From assembly GCF_005491205.1 (NCBI RefSeq), contig NZ_CP028035.1:186001-250000 (forward strand): DNA of 64,000 nt, read 5' to 3'. Source of the stretch: Nissabacter sp. SGAir0207. GTDB taxonomy: Bacteria > Pseudomonadota > Gammaproteobacteria > Enterobacterales > Enterobacteriaceae. A program made the position numbers and the translations under genes. Under the pieces are notes generated by a model. That model had not been told where the DNA came from, did not search any database, and saw only the letters and a program-made list of their open reading frames with translations. Below are positions 41,334 through 50,803 of the stretch, piece by piece; positions within the stretch are counted from its first letter, which is position 1; each line of letters starts with the position of its first letter.

Positions 41334-42128
41334 ATGGCGCAGCTTTACTGGCAGACAATTGGCGAAGGCGATCGCGATCTTGTGCTGCTTCACGGATGGG
41401 GATTGAATGCCGAGGTATGGCAACAGGCGCTGGTGCGACTCGCGCCGCATTTCCGTCTGCATCTGGTTGATCTGCCCGGCTATGGGCGCAGCGGCGACTA
41501 CCCGGCGCTCTCGCTGGCGGAGATGGCGGCGGAGGTACGGGCTGCCGCACCGGCCCGCGCCATCTGGATGGGGTGGTCACTGGGCGGGCTGGTCGCCAGC
41601 CAGGTGGCGCTGGACGCGCCGGAGCAGGTTGAGGCGCTGGTGACCGTCGCCTCCTCACCTTGCTTTGCCGCAAGCGAGGGGTGGCCGGGCATCAAGCCAG
41701 AGGTGTTGCAGGGGTTCCAGCACCAGCTGAGCGAGAATTTCCAGCGCACCGTGGAGCGCTTTTTGGCGTTGCAGACGCTGGGCACCGAAAGTGCGCGGCA
41801 GGATGCACGCCTGCTGAAGGCGGTGGTGCTGGCGCAGCCGATGCCCTCTGTGGAGGTGCTCAATGGCGGGCTGGCGATCCTGCAACAGGCCGATTTGCGC
41901 GCGCCGTTGCGTTCGCTGGGCTGCCCATTCCTGCGCATCTACGGGCATCTGGATGGGCTGGTGCCGCGCAAAATCGTGCCGCAGCTTGATGCCATCTGGC
42001 CGCAGTCGCGCTCGGTGATCATGGAGAAGGCGGCCCACGCGCCCTTCGTCTCCCACCCTGATGCGTTCAGCGACATTGTGCTGGATTTCCTCACGTCCGA
42101 CGCTTTTCTTGCGCCAAAGAATGGATAA
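41334..42128 (+). CDS. bioH: Pimeloyl-ACP methyl ester esterase BioH
   Basis: A 264-residue alpha/beta-hydrolase that removes the methyl group from pimeloyl-ACP methyl ester, ending synthesis of the biotin pimelate moiety. The catalytic triad is Ser82 (GWSLGG), Asp207 (GHLDGLV) and His235 (KAAHAPF), the same positions as in E. coli. It stands apart from the other bio genes, as in E. coli, divergent from gntX. Confidence 0.97.
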   Translation: MAQLYWQTIGEGDRDLVLLHGWGLNAEVWQQALVRLAPHFRLHLVDLPGYGRSGDYPALSLAEMAAEVRAAAPARAIWMGWSLGGLVASQVALDAPEQVEALVTVASSPCFAASEGWPGIKPEVLQGFQHQLSENFQRTVERFLALQTLGTESARQDARLLKAVVLAQPMPSVEVLNGGLAILQQADLRAPLRSLGCPFLRIYGHLDGLVPRKIVPQLDAIWPQSRSVIMEKAAHAPFVSHPDAFSDIVLDFLTSDAFLAPKNG

Positions 42129-42324
42129 TTTCAAAAACTCGCTAATAATTACTCAGGTAAATGACTGACAGACAACACGAAGCTGCGGGTCGCCTGATAA
42201 ACAGATGGCGCCCGTCCGCATGATGGCGGGGTTCATTCGCATTAGGATGATGCTTTCCCCTTCGGTCCTTTGCCTGTTTCTGACTGTTTTCTTAAACACT
42301 CAACATTCTAGCGAGGGTAGGGTT

Positions 42325-42603
42325 ATGAAATTGATTTCCGCGATGAAAACTTCTGTGATTACCGCCGCCGTGCTGGCTGGCACGCTCTCTTTCAGCGCAC
42401 TGGCAGCGCAGGAGATCTCCAAGGAGGAGGCGACCAAGTATGAGAAAGTGGGGACTGTAAGCACCACTGCTGAAACGACATCGCCGATGGATGCCAAAGA
42501 GGAACTCTCCAAGCTGGCGGATGAGAAGGGCGGCAAATACTTTGTGGTGATTGCTGGCCGTGAACATGGCAAAGTCAGTGCCATTGCTGAAGTGTATAAA
42601 TAA
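42325..42603 (+). CDS. Small exported DUF1471 (YdgH/BhsA/McbA-like) protein
   Basis: A 92-residue protein with a signal peptide probably cleaved after SFSALA, leaving about 66 residues. The mature part ends with the family pattern ADEKGGKYFVVIAGREHGKVSAIAEVYK (shown here only as a landmark at residues 65-92). Such proteins are periplasmic and respond to stress, acid or biofilm conditions; the precise paralogue cannot be named. I chose the ATG at 42325 after GAGGGTAGGG, since the frame to 42205 is AT-rich leader. The nearly 200-bp gap after bioH suggests an own promoter. Confidence 0.85.
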   Translation: MKLISAMKTSVITAAVLAGTLSFSALAAQEISKEEATKYEKVGTVSTTAETTSPMDAKEELSKLADEKGGKYFVVIAGREHGKVSAIAEVYK

Positions 42604-42613
42604 CCGCTTTCCG

Positions 42614-42634
42614 GGCGCCGTCGTGGCGCCTTTT
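42614..42634 (+). terminator. Terminator of the DUF1471 gene
   Basis: A 6-bp stem GGCGCC/GGCGCC with a 5-nt loop (GTCGT) and TTTT, 10 nt after the stop. Confidence 0.8.
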
Positions 42635-42700
42635 CCCATGCCTCTTCCCCTGCCAGCGCGTATAATCCAATCTCCTCTTTTTCCATAAGGTTACTCCGCA

Positions 42701-43723
42701 GTGGCAGCGACGATTTATGACATTGCACGGCTGGCGAAGGTCTCCAAATCGACCGTTTCGCGGGTTCTCAACAATCAATCCAACATTTCGGCGCAAGCCC
42801 GTGACCGGGTGATGCAGGCCATCGCGGAACTGAACTACCAGCCGAGCAAACTGGCACGCGCGCTGACCTCCTCCGGCTTTGATGCCATCATGGTGATCTC
42901 CACCCGGCCAACCCGTACCACGCTGGGCAACCCCTTCTTTGCCGAGATCGTCCACGCCATCGCCTCGCGGGCGGAGGAGGAGGGCTTCGACCTGATCCTG
43001 CAAACCTCGAAAAACAGCGAGGAGGATCTGCAAAAGTGTCTGGTGAAGATCCGGGAGAAGATGGTGAAGGGGATCATCATGCTCAGCTCGCCAGCGGATG
43101 AGACTTTTTTCCAGCAGCTGGACGGCTATGCCATCCCGGTGGTGGTGATTGGCCGCGTTGAGGGGCAGTACCAGCACATTTTCTCGGTCGATACCGACAA
43201 CTTCCACGACAGTTACCGCATGACGCAGGCGTTGATTGCCGAGGGGCACCGCGCCATCGCCTGCCTGCACGCCTCATTGAATTACCATGTCTCGATTGAC
43301 CGGCTGGCGGGATATCGTCAGGCGATGGCCGATGCCCAGTTGCCGATTGCGCCCGGCTGGGTGCTGGATGGCGGCAACAGCGTGGAGGAGGCCTATCAGG
43401 CGGCCTGCCGGCTGTTTGCGCTGCCGGTGTTGCCGACCGCCGTGCTGGCGACGGACGCACTGAAGATCCTCAGCCTCTACCGGGCGGCGCAGGAGCGCGG
43501 CTGTGCCATTCCGGCGCAACTGTCGGTGATGGGCTACAGCAACAGCAGCATTTCGCCCCTGCTGACGCCGCCCCTGACCGGCATTGACGTGCCGACCGCC
43601 CAACTCGGCTGGCAGGGGTGTGATGTGCTATTTGCCTGCATCGCAGGGCAGATCCTGCCGCAGCAGCATCGGCGGGTGACGACCGATCTGCGTCAGGCAG
43701 GCTCTACCGCGCCGCCCGGTTGA
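42701..43723 (+). CDS. ycjW: LacI-family repressor YcjW
   Basis: A 340-residue LacI/GalR regulator with GTG as start, after TAAGG. The helix-turn-helix is [21 protein letters not shown] (residues 4-24), followed by [10 protein letters not shown] and the periplasmic-binding-like core. It resembles E. coli YcjW throughout. It should regulate the adjoining ycjMNOPQRSTUV operon, whose promoter carries the palindrome at 55583-55596. Unlike in E. coli, where it lies downstream on the same strand after ompG, here it faces ycjV convergently and ompG is absent. Confidence 0.88.
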   Translation: MAATIYDIARLAKVSKSTVSRVLNNQSNISAQARDRVMQAIAELNYQPSKLARALTSSGFDAIMVISTRPTRTTLGNPFFAEIVHAIASRAEEEGFDLILQTSKNSEEDLQKCLVKIREKMVKGIIMLSSPADETFFQQLDGYAIPVVVIGRVEGQYQHIFSVDTDNFHDSYRMTQALIAEGHRAIACLHASLNYHVSIDRLAGYRQAMADAQLPIAPGWVLDGGNSVEEAYQAACRLFALPVLPTAVLATDALKILSLYRAAQERGCAIPAQLSVMGYSNSSISPLLTPPLTGIDVPTAQLGWQGCDVLFACIAGQILPQQHRRVTTDLRQAGSTAPPG

Positions 43724-43734
43724 GCGCATAAAAA

Positions 43735-43759
43735 AAGGGAAGGCATCACGCCTTCCCTT
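43735..43759. terminator. Bidirectional terminator ycjW/ycjV
   Basis: A 10-bp stem AAGGGAAGGC/GCCTTCCCTT with loop ATCAC and an A-run before it. It stops ycjV well (T-run on the minus strand) and ycjW more weakly. Confidence 0.9.
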
Positions 43760-43773
43760 CTGTCATTTGCGGC

Positions 43774-44865
43774 TCAATCCCGCGTTGGGATCACCTGCTC
43801 CGTCTCGCTGTCGAAGAAGTGGGCAAGGCCCATATCCAGCGTCAGCCCCAGATGGGCACCGGCATGGATGTCGCACTGCGCATCGGTACGCACCACCAGT
43901 TCGTGGCCGCCAATTTGGCAGTAGAGCATAAACTCCGCGCCGGTCAGCTCGGCGACGGTGACGGTCGCTTCCACCTGCTGCGCGCCCGGTTTCGCCAGGA
44001 AAATGGACTCCGGGCGAATGCCCAGGATCAGCGGCTTGCGCTGGTAACCGGCGGCATTCAGGCGCGCCAGCGCCTCCTCCGGCACCGGAATGTGCAGGCT
44101 TTCGGTGACGAAGTGCGCGCCATCCAGTGCGCCGCGCACGAAGTTCATCGCTGGCGAGCCAATAAAGCCGGCGACGAACATATTGCAGGGGCGGTTATAG
44201 ATGGTTTTCGGGCTGCCGACCTGCTGCACAATGCCATCCTTCATCACCACAATCCGCGTCGCCATGGTCATCGCCTCGGTCTGGTCGTGGGTGACGTAGA
44301 TCATGGTGGTGTCGAGCTTCTGGTGCAGCTTGCTGATCTCGGCGCGCATCTGCACGCGCAGTTTGGCGTCGAGGTTGGAGAGCGGTTCATCCATCAGGAA
44401 CACTTTGGCGTCGCGCACGATGGCGCGGCCAAGCGCCACGCGCTGCCGCTGGCCGCCGGAGAGGGCGCTCGGACGGCGTTGCAGCAGATCCTTCAGCCCC
44501 AGAATCTGCGCGGCATAGGCCACGCGCCGCTCAATCTCCGCTTTATCGATGTCCATCAGCTTCAACGCAAAGGCCATGTTGTCGTAGACCGACATGTGCG
44601 GGTAGAGCGCATAGTTCTGGAACACCATCGCGATGCCACGGTTTTTGGCCGCGACGTCATTCATGCGCTCGCCATCAATCAGCAGGTCGCCGTCGCTGAT
44701 CTCCTCCAGCCCGGCGATCATCCGCAGCGTGGTGGACTTGCCGCAGCCAGAGGGGCCGACGAAGACGATGAACTCTTTATCCTCAATCTCCAGACAAAAA
44801 TCTTTCACCACATGGACATTGTTCGGGTAGATCTTCTGGATATGTTTTAACGAAATATGGGCCAT
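43774..44865 (-). CDS. ycjV: ABC sugar transporter ATPase YcjV
   Basis: A 363-residue CUT1-type nucleotide-binding subunit (MalK/UgpC-like). Walker A is GPSGCGKST (37-45), the signature LSGGQRQR is near 135, and Walker B is VFLMDEP; a C-terminal regulatory OB-fold domain follows. It should energise YcjO and YcjP. The gene is full-length here, whereas ycjV of E. coli K-12 is annotated as a disrupted gene. It starts 2 nt after ycjU. Confidence 0.93.
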   Translation of the reverse strand: MAHISLKHIQKIYPNNVHVVKDFCLEIEDKEFIVFVGPSGCGKSTTLRMIAGLEEISDGDLLIDGERMNDVAAKNRGIAMVFQNYALYPHMSVYDNMAFALKLMDIDKAEIERRVAYAAQILGLKDLLQRRPSALSGGQRQRVALGRAIVRDAKVFLMDEPLSNLDAKLRVQMRAEISKLHQKLDTTMIYVTHDQTEAMTMATRIVVMKDGIVQQVGSPKTIYNRPCNMFVAGFIGSPAMNFVRGALDGAHFVTESLHIPVPEEALARLNAAGYQRKPLILGIRPESIFLAKPGAQQVEATVTVAELTGAEFMLYCQIGGHELVVRTDAQCDIHAGAHLGLTLDMGLAHFFDSETEQVIPTRD

Positions 44866-44867
44866 GT

Positions 44868-45572
44868 TCAGCTCCTGGTAATCAAGGTGTCAGGGCAGAC
44901 CTGGGCCGCCTGCCAATGGGCCAGCAGATCCGGCCACGCCAGCTCGCCGGTGTGGTTCAGCCGGTAGTCGGCCTCTGTCAGCGTCGCGCCAATGCCGACG
45001 GAGTACATGCCGTTGGCATTGATGGCCGTAATGCCAGCCTGCGCATCCTCAATGCCGATGGACTGGCGGGGATCGACCCCCAGCCCCTGGCAAGCAGTGA
45101 GGAAAATTTCCGGGTGTGGCTTGGAGTGGCTCAGGGCGCGGGCGTCGGCGCAGAAGTCGAAGCGATCGCTCAACCCGAGCGAGGCCAGCACCTGCGGCGC
45201 ATTCTCCGATACTGACGCCAGCCCGATGCGGCAGCCCGCGGCGCGTACCGCCGCCAGCAGCGGCAGGATGCCGGGCAGGATGTCTGCCGGTGTCAGGTTC
45301 GCCAGCAACTGGCGGTAGAGATCGTTCTTCTCGGTCATAAATTGCTGGCGCGCCTCCGGCGGCCAGACCTGCTCCTGCCCGCCATGACGCAGGATGCACG
45401 CGAGGGAGTCAGCACGGTTGACGCCCTTGAGTTGCTCATTGAAGGCGCGATCGATCTCAATGCCCAGCTTCTGCGCCAGCTGCTGCCACGCCTGAAAGTG
45501 GAACTCGGCGGTGTCCGTGATGACACCGTCCAGATCAAAAATCACCGCCTGAGGGTAAGGCTGGTCACACAT
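44868..45572 (-). CDS. ycjU: Beta-phosphoglucomutase YcjU
   Basis: A 234-residue HAD-family mutase converting beta-glucose 1-phosphate to glucose 6-phosphate. The nucleophile and acid/base aspartates are in FDLDGVITDT near the N-terminus; SKPHPEIF and GIEDAQAGITAI are the later HAD motifs. It would use the beta-glucose 1-phosphate produced by YcjT. About 15 residues longer than the E. coli protein. An AAGGAA site precedes the ATG; 9 nt separate it from ycjT. Confidence 0.94.
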   Translation of the reverse strand: MCDQPYPQAVIFDLDGVITDTAEFHFQAWQQLAQKLGIEIDRAFNEQLKGVNRADSLACILRHGGQEQVWPPEARQQFMTEKNDLYRQLLANLTPADILPGILPLLAAVRAAGCRIGLASVSENAPQVLASLGLSDRFDFCADARALSHSKPHPEIFLTACQGLGVDPRQSIGIEDAQAGITAINANGMYSVGIGATLTEADYRLNHTGELAWPDLLAHWQAAQVCPDTLITRS

Positions 45573-45581
45573 GTTTTTTCC

Positions 45582-47831
45582 TTATTGTTCAAGCGGCAGC
45601 GTCAGCTCACGCGTGACGTGGTGCAGTACGCCCTGCACCCGGATGGCGACAGGCGCGTCGCCCGCCACGTCAATGTGCAGCGCCTGACGGCTGAGGTGGA
45701 TATGCAGCCGCTGGCCGCGCCAGCAGAGCGGGAAGCGCAACCCGCGCCAGTGCGGCGGCAGGCGTGGCGCCAGCGCCAGCTCCCCCTCCTGATACTCCAA
45801 CCCGGCGAAGCCCATGATTGCCCCCAGCCAGATGGCGCTGATGGCAGCGGCGTGGATGCCGTCGTCACAGCTATGCGGATCCGGGCCGAGGTCAATCTCC
45901 ATCGCCTGCCGGTAGAGCGGCCAGGCGAGGTCAGCCCGGCCGGTGCGGCAGGCCACAATCGCGTGGATCGCCTTGCTCAGCGAGGAGTCATGGATGGTGC
46001 GCGGCAGGTAGTAGTCGAGGTTGGCGCGCTGCACCTCATGGCTGAACAGCGACGGCAGCAGGAAGAACAGCATGATCAGGTCGGCCTGCTTCAGCACCTG
46101 CATCTCGTTCACCTCGGCGCGCGAGTAGTCGAGCATGATGGCCTGGGTGCCCGCCACCGCTTGGTAGCGCGTCAGGTCGATGGTCGGCTTGGCCATGAAG
46201 CTGTCATCCTGCGCGATGACACCCTGCCCATCCGGCTGCGGCAGCAGGCAGCGTGCGAGGAAGTCCTGCGCCTGTGCGCGGAACGCCACATGCTCCGGGG
46301 TCTCGGGCAGGGCGCGCAGCGCCTGATCCACCGTGTAGTGCGCCAGATAGTTGGTGTAGGCGTTGTTGTTGACGTGCTCGGTGTACTCATCCGGCCCGAT
46401 GACGTCATGCAGCTCCCACTGCCCGTTGACTTCGGTGGCGCGGCTGATCCAGAACTGGGCACACGCCTTCAGCAGCGCTTGTGCCTCATGCTGGCGGAAC
46501 GCCTCGTCGCCGGTGGCGTGCAGATACCCCACGGTCGCGTAGGCGATGTCCGCCACCAGATGGTGCTCCGCCAGCGCGGAGGCCACCGGCTGGCGCTGGC
46601 CAGTGCGGATGTTGATCAGGCCGAACGGCGGCGTCTCCTCCTCACCGGTAAAGGCGCTCTCCCACGGGAACAGCGCGCCGCGATAACCGCACTGGGCAGC
46701 TTTCTGCTCCGCCTGCGGCAGCCGGTGGTAGCGGTAGCGCAGCAGTGAGCGCGCCGTCTCCGGCTGGGTCAGCAGGTGGTAGGGCAGGATGAAGATGTCG
46801 GTATCCCAGAAGACGTGGCCCTTGTAGCCCTCGCCGGTCAGCCCCTTGGCGGCGACGCTGCACCGCTCGTCGTGGCTGGGGGTCATGGCCGCCAGATGGT
46901 AAGCCGAGACATCCAGCGCCAGCTGGTCGAAGGCGTCGTCGCTCTCGACCTCAACCCGCGCCTGTCGCCACCACGCCTGCCACTGCGCCAGGCTGTCGGC
47001 GCGCAGCGCGTCGTAGCCCTTGGCCGCCTGTTCGGCCAACCGGGCCAGACAGTGTGGCTGCCAGTCAGTTGGCTCGGCGTCGCCCGGCAGGCAGACATCG
47101 ACCCAACTGATCTTCTCCAGCGTTACCGGCACGCCCACGGGCAGGGTGGTGCGGAACTGCTGGGTCAACTGGCGGTTTTTGGCGGCGTAACTGATCACCG
47201 CGTCGGTGGAGAGCTGACAGAGGCTGGTGAGGATCGCTGTCATGTCCTGCTCCGGCGTGCGGTAGCAGCCCTGCAAATAGCGCTGATCTAGCACCCGCAC
47301 ACTCTCCTCCAGCAGATGCTGGCGGCCGCTGTTGGTCTGGGTCGCGTCAATGCCGGTGGCGAGCAGCAGGTCGGCCGGCTGATCCAGCGCGGTGAGGGTC
47401 AGGGTAGCGGCCACCAGTTGATGCGGTTGGCGCGCGACAAAACGGGCGCTTTGCAGCCGGAAACGGCCGCCCTCCGGTGACTGCCACACCAACTCGCGGC
47501 GGATTTCGCCCAGCTCGGTGTCGAACTCACGCTGGTAGGAGAGCAGGGTGCCGGCCAGCAGTGAGAAAGGGGTGCGGCCAATCTGGATTTTGCAGCCGGT
47601 GATGTCCGGCAGGTTGACCAACTCGGCGATCTCCTGCGGCGCGGCGCGGTGGTAAAAACCGGCCACATACATGCCGCGCACCTGCTCGGTATACGCCTCC
47701 TCATGCGCGCCACGAATGCCCAGATAGCCGTTGCCACAGGTCATCAGGCTGGCGTACTTGTTCAGGTGGTGCAGATCAAAACCCGGCTCACGCAAAAGGG
47801 CGTGCGGGGAGGGGAGTGGATGCTGTTTCAT
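45582..47831 (-). CDS. ycjT: GH65 disaccharide phosphorylase YcjT (kojibiose type)
   Basis: A 749-residue GH65 enzyme. Phosphorolysis of an alpha-glucoside such as kojibiose gives glucose and beta-glucose 1-phosphate. The catalytic acid is Glu482 in VIGPDEYTEHVNNN; FWDTDIFILPYHLL and RWRGLRFPL-like C-terminal motifs are family features. E. coli YcjT (755) acts on kojibiose, the basis for the name here; GH65 also includes maltose, trehalose and nigerose phosphorylases. Overlaps ycjS by 4 nt. Confidence 0.93.
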   Translation of the reverse strand: MKQHPLPSPHALLREPGFDLHHLNKYASLMTCGNGYLGIRGAHEEAYTEQVRGMYVAGFYHRAAPQEIAELVNLPDITGCKIQIGRTPFSLLAGTLLSYQREFDTELGEIRRELVWQSPEGGRFRLQSARFVARQPHQLVAATLTLTALDQPADLLLATGIDATQTNSGRQHLLEESVRVLDQRYLQGCYRTPEQDMTAILTSLCQLSTDAVISYAAKNRQLTQQFRTTLPVGVPVTLEKISWVDVCLPGDAEPTDWQPHCLARLAEQAAKGYDALRADSLAQWQAWWRQARVEVESDDAFDQLALDVSAYHLAAMTPSHDERCSVAAKGLTGEGYKGHVFWDTDIFILPYHLLTQPETARSLLRYRYHRLPQAEQKAAQCGYRGALFPWESAFTGEEETPPFGLINIRTGQRQPVASALAEHHLVADIAYATVGYLHATGDEAFRQHEAQALLKACAQFWISRATEVNGQWELHDVIGPDEYTEHVNNNAYTNYLAHYTVDQALRALPETPEHVAFRAQAQDFLARCLLPQPDGQGVIAQDDSFMAKPTIDLTRYQAVAGTQAIMLDYSRAEVNEMQVLKQADLIMLFFLLPSLFSHEVQRANLDYYLPRTIHDSSLSKAIHAIVACRTGRADLAWPLYRQAMEIDLGPDPHSCDDGIHAAAISAIWLGAIMGFAGLEYQEGELALAPRLPPHWRGLRFPLCWRGQRLHIHLSRQALHIDVAGDAPVAIRVQGVLHHVTRELTLPLEQ

Positions 47832-48889
47832 AGGGTTACGCTCTCGCCCCGCTCGGCCGCCTGATAGATGGCTGCCACCAGTTGCTGGATGGCGTAGCCC
47901 TGCCGGCCATCGGCCAGCCCCTCACCGCCCAGCCCAAGCGCGCGATCCACAAAGGCTTTCATGCTCTTGTGGTGCCGCAGGCTGTCCGCTTCCTGACGTT
48001 GGTAGAGCGTCAGCAATTTGCCGCCCTCGTCGGTGTAGATGTGGGCCGGGAACAGCGTCGCGCCAGCGTCTGCGCCGCAGAACTGCACGTTCATCACCGA
48101 CTCTTCCGGGATGTTCAGCGCAAACGAGGTGTCCAGCCGCAGGATGCCGCCCTGCTCCAGCTCGAGGGTGGCGAACAGCGCGTCCTCCACGGTGTACTTC
48201 TCTGGCTGCCAACTGCCGAACAGGCCGTTGCTTTTGCGGTTGCCGATTTTGCAGAACTGGTGCGCGCTGACCCGCGTGACGCGCGGGAAGCCCAGCACGT
48301 ACATGGCGGCGTCCAGCATATGGATGCCGATGTCGATCAGCGGCCCGCCACCCTGCTGCGCCTTGTCAATAAAGACGCCCCAGCCCGGCACGCCGCAGCG
48401 GCGCAGTGCGCGCGCATGGGTGACGTAGACCTCGCCCAGCATCCCCTCTGCCACCTTCTGCCGCAGCAGTCGGCAGTCGTCGGCGAAACGGTGGTGGAAA
48501 TCATAGGCCAGCACCCGATCCACGCGCTCGGCGGCCTCGGCCATCGCCAGCGCCTCATGGGGCAGCATGGCAGGCGGCTTCTCGCACATCACATGGCAGC
48601 CATGTTGCAGCGCCTGCAACACCTGTTCGCAGTGGAAACGGTTGGGGGAGCAGATGCTGACCGCATCCGGCATCGCCAGACGGTACATCTCACCGGCATC
48701 GGTGTAGCTGTGTGGAATGTTATTGCGGGTGGCGAAGTCGGCGGCGCGCTGCGCGTCCGTATCCACGACAGCCACCAGCGTCACATCGCGGCGGGTGGCG
48801 TAGTAGGCGGCGTGCACCTTCTCCGCCACCTGACCCGCGCCAATAATCGCGACCCGCAAGGGTCGCGAAGAATGAGCACTCAACTGCAT
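47828..48889 (-). CDS. ycjS: Gfo/Idh/MocA-type oxidoreductase YcjS
   Basis: A 353-residue NAD-dependent dehydrogenase. The Rossmann motif is GAGQVAEKVHAAYY (about residues 17-30) and the family's catalytic Lys is in CEKPPAM. E. coli YcjS (351) oxidises the C3 hydroxyl of D-glucosides. I chose the ATG at 48889 (after AGGAA); the frame opens further at 48976 inside ycjR. It overlaps ycjT by 4 nt. Confidence 0.93.
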   Translation of the reverse strand: MQLSAHSSRPLRVAIIGAGQVAEKVHAAYYATRRDVTLVAVVDTDAQRAADFATRNNIPHSYTDAGEMYRLAMPDAVSICSPNRFHCEQVLQALQHGCHVMCEKPPAMLPHEALAMAEAAERVDRVLAYDFHHRFADDCRLLRQKVAEGMLGEVYVTHARALRRCGVPGWGVFIDKAQQGGGPLIDIGIHMLDAAMYVLGFPRVTRVSAHQFCKIGNRKSNGLFGSWQPEKYTVEDALFATLELEQGGILRLDTSFALNIPEESVMNVQFCGADAGATLFPAHIYTDEGGKLLTLYQRQEADSLRHHKSMKAFVDRALGLGGEGLADGRQGYAIQQLVAAIYQAAERGESVTL

Positions 48890-48903
48890 GTTTTTCCTGC
48901 CGA

Positions 48904-49695
48904 TTAGCGCAAGGCGCGCAGATAGTCGAGGGAATCCTGATAGGCTTTGGCCGGATCGGCCGCCCGCACGCGGCACTCATAGACCACATAGCCGTCATAG
49001 CCATCGGCCTTGAGCTGGTTGAAGTGGCGGGCAAAGTCCAGCGAACCGCTGCCCGGCTGGTAGCGGTGGTTGTCCGCGATGTGCACATGGCCCAGCAGAT
49101 CGCGGTGCTGGTGCAGCGCGGCGCTGATGTCATCCTCTTCGATGCTCATGTGGTAGAAGTCACCGATGATTTTGGTGTGCTGGAGCTGGTTCTCTTCGAT
49201 ATAGCCACGGGCGTCAGCCAGCAGGTTGATCATGTGATCCTGATAGCGGTTCAGCGGCTCCAGGAAAACCGTGGTGCCGGTTTCGGCAGCCACCTGATCC
49301 AACACTTTCAGCGAGCTGCTGACGGCCAGACGATCGCCAGCGGTGCTGCGCGGTGAGGTCATCGGCGGCAGGCGGTAGGTGAACATGCCCCAAGCGGCCG
49401 GCACGATGATGCCCTTGCCGCCCACGTCTGCCAGCGCGCGCAGGATGTCGCCAATCTGCTTCAGGCCGTTGAGACGGCGCTCTTCGATGAAGTCACCAAT
49501 CCAGCCGTCGTAGCCGCCACAGGCGGTGATGACCGGCAGGCCAGTCTCGGCGATGGCCGCCTTGACCTCGGCGAGGTTATTCACCAGCAATTTGCCGTCA
49601 ATCTCAAAGCCATCAAAGCCCATCGCCTTGACGAACTTGAACTTCTCCAGAATGTTTTCCGGGAAGAAAGCCTGATTCTGTGTACCGATTTTCAT
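48904..49695 (-). CDS. ycjR: Sugar isomerase/epimerase YcjR
   Basis: A 263-residue AP-endonuclease-2-type TIM barrel, nearly identical in start to E. coli YcjR (MKIGTQNQAFFPENILEKF). In E. coli it acts as a 3-keto-glucoside epimerase. Putative metal ligands are the Glu of FLEPLNRYQ, Asp/His of GDFYHM and HVHIADNHR. The ATG at 49695 is chosen by homology; an open frame begins at 49719. It lies 14 nt before ycjS. Confidence 0.94.
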   Translation of the reverse strand: MKIGTQNQAFFPENILEKFKFVKAMGFDGFEIDGKLLVNNLAEVKAAIAETGLPVITACGGYDGWIGDFIEERRLNGLKQIGDILRALADVGGKGIIVPAAWGMFTYRLPPMTSPRSTAGDRLAVSSSLKVLDQVAAETGTTVFLEPLNRYQDHMINLLADARGYIEENQLQHTKIIGDFYHMSIEEDDISAALHQHRDLLGHVHIADNHRYQPGSGSLDFARHFNQLKADGYDGYVVYECRVRAADPAKAYQDSLDYLRALR

Positions 49696-49722
49696 TGCAG
49701 AATGTCCTGTGAATTCCATTTA

Positions 49723-50775
49723 TCAGAAGGTGACGCCCATTTTGATGCTCAGTTCCGGGTGCTGATCGACGAAGCGCATGTAGCTCTCGGCGCTCTCGCG
49801 GAAGGAGACAACCGGGTCAATCAGGTCACGGCAGTCGAGGTAGCCGTTCATCAGCAGCTGCCAGCAGCTGTCTTCAATGCGTTTGCGGTTCCAGCGCGGG
49901 TAGTCCGGGTTGGGTTCGCTGCACGCGCGGGAGAAGACAATGCGCGCGTTGTTGAAGTGCGCCTCGCGGCCCAGATTGAAGCCTTCCGGGAAGGGCTTGG
50001 CGAACGCCACGTAGGAGATGGTGCCGCCGTAGGCCAGGCCGCGCAGCGAGGCTTGCAGCGCCTGCGCATTGCCGCTGGTTTCGATGATCACGTCCGCGCC
50101 GCGCTTGTCGGTCAGGCGTTTGATCTCCAGTCCCAAATCGCAGGTGGTCGGGTCCAGGGCGACGTCTGCGCCATGTTTGCAGGCGATTTCGCCGCGGTGT
50201 GACAGCGGATCGACGCCAATCACCAGCGCCGCGCCCGCGCCTTTCGCCAACTGCACGGCGATCTGGCCGATGGCACCGAGGCCAATCACCACCACCACGT
50301 CACCGACGCGCACATTGCCGTCACGCACGCCGCTCATGGCGAACTGTGCCGGGTCATAGCAGACGGCGTTCTGCCAGGCCGCGCCTTCCGGCATGTGGCG
50401 CAGTTTGTAGTTGTCCACGCCATTGGCGATCACCGTCTCCTGCAACGGGCCGTAGGTGCAGACGCGATCGCCCACTTGGTACTGGGTGACCTGCGCGCCG
50501 CGCTCTTCCACCACGCCCACCACCATGTTGCCGAGGGTGAAGTTGCCGAACTCAATGCCGCGTGGCTCGTTTTCACCGCGTGGCATGAACATGTTCCACT
50601 CCGGCGAAAATGCCTCGTCGATAAACGGGCTGACGCCACGGAAATCGACCACTTCGGTGCCATGTTTTGGCGCGCCAAACTGCACACGGATACGGACTTC
50701 ATGGGCCTGCAACGGGCGATCCTGATACTCCACCAGTTCCGCAACACGCGGGGCGACGGCGACTAACTTCTTCAT
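49723..50775 (-). CDS. ycjQ: Zinc-type alcohol dehydrogenase YcjQ
   Basis: A 350-residue medium-chain dehydrogenase, same length as E. coli YcjQ. The NAD-binding motif is GLGAIGQIAVQLAKGAG (about residues 170-186). The typical N-terminal zinc-binding GHExxG and Cys-rich structural loop are not obvious; GAPKHGTEVVDF stands at the place of the usual catalytic Cys, so metal use is uncertain. In E. coli it acts with YcjS on the C3 position of gulosides or glucosides. The ATG at 50775 was chosen over the longer frame that starts inside ycjP. Confidence 0.92.
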   Translation of the reverse strand: MKKLVAVAPRVAELVEYQDRPLQAHEVRIRVQFGAPKHGTEVVDFRGVSPFIDEAFSPEWNMFMPRGENEPRGIEFGNFTLGNMVVGVVEERGAQVTQYQVGDRVCTYGPLQETVIANGVDNYKLRHMPEGAAWQNAVCYDPAQFAMSGVRDGNVRVGDVVVVIGLGAIGQIAVQLAKGAGAALVIGVDPLSHRGEIACKHGADVALDPTTCDLGLEIKRLTDKRGADVIIETSGNAQALQASLRGLAYGGTISYVAFAKPFPEGFNLGREAHFNNARIVFSRACSEPNPDYPRWNRKRIEDSCWQLLMNGYLDCRDLIDPVVSFRESAESYMRFVDQHPELSIKMGVTF

Positions 50776-50803
50776 GATTACTCCTCTTAAGGTTCTGGCA
50801 GCG

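Noticed and set aside
42205..42324. N-terminal extension of the DUF1471 gene
   Set aside because: Signal peptide and ribosome site place the start at 42325; the upstream part has no secretion or family feature.
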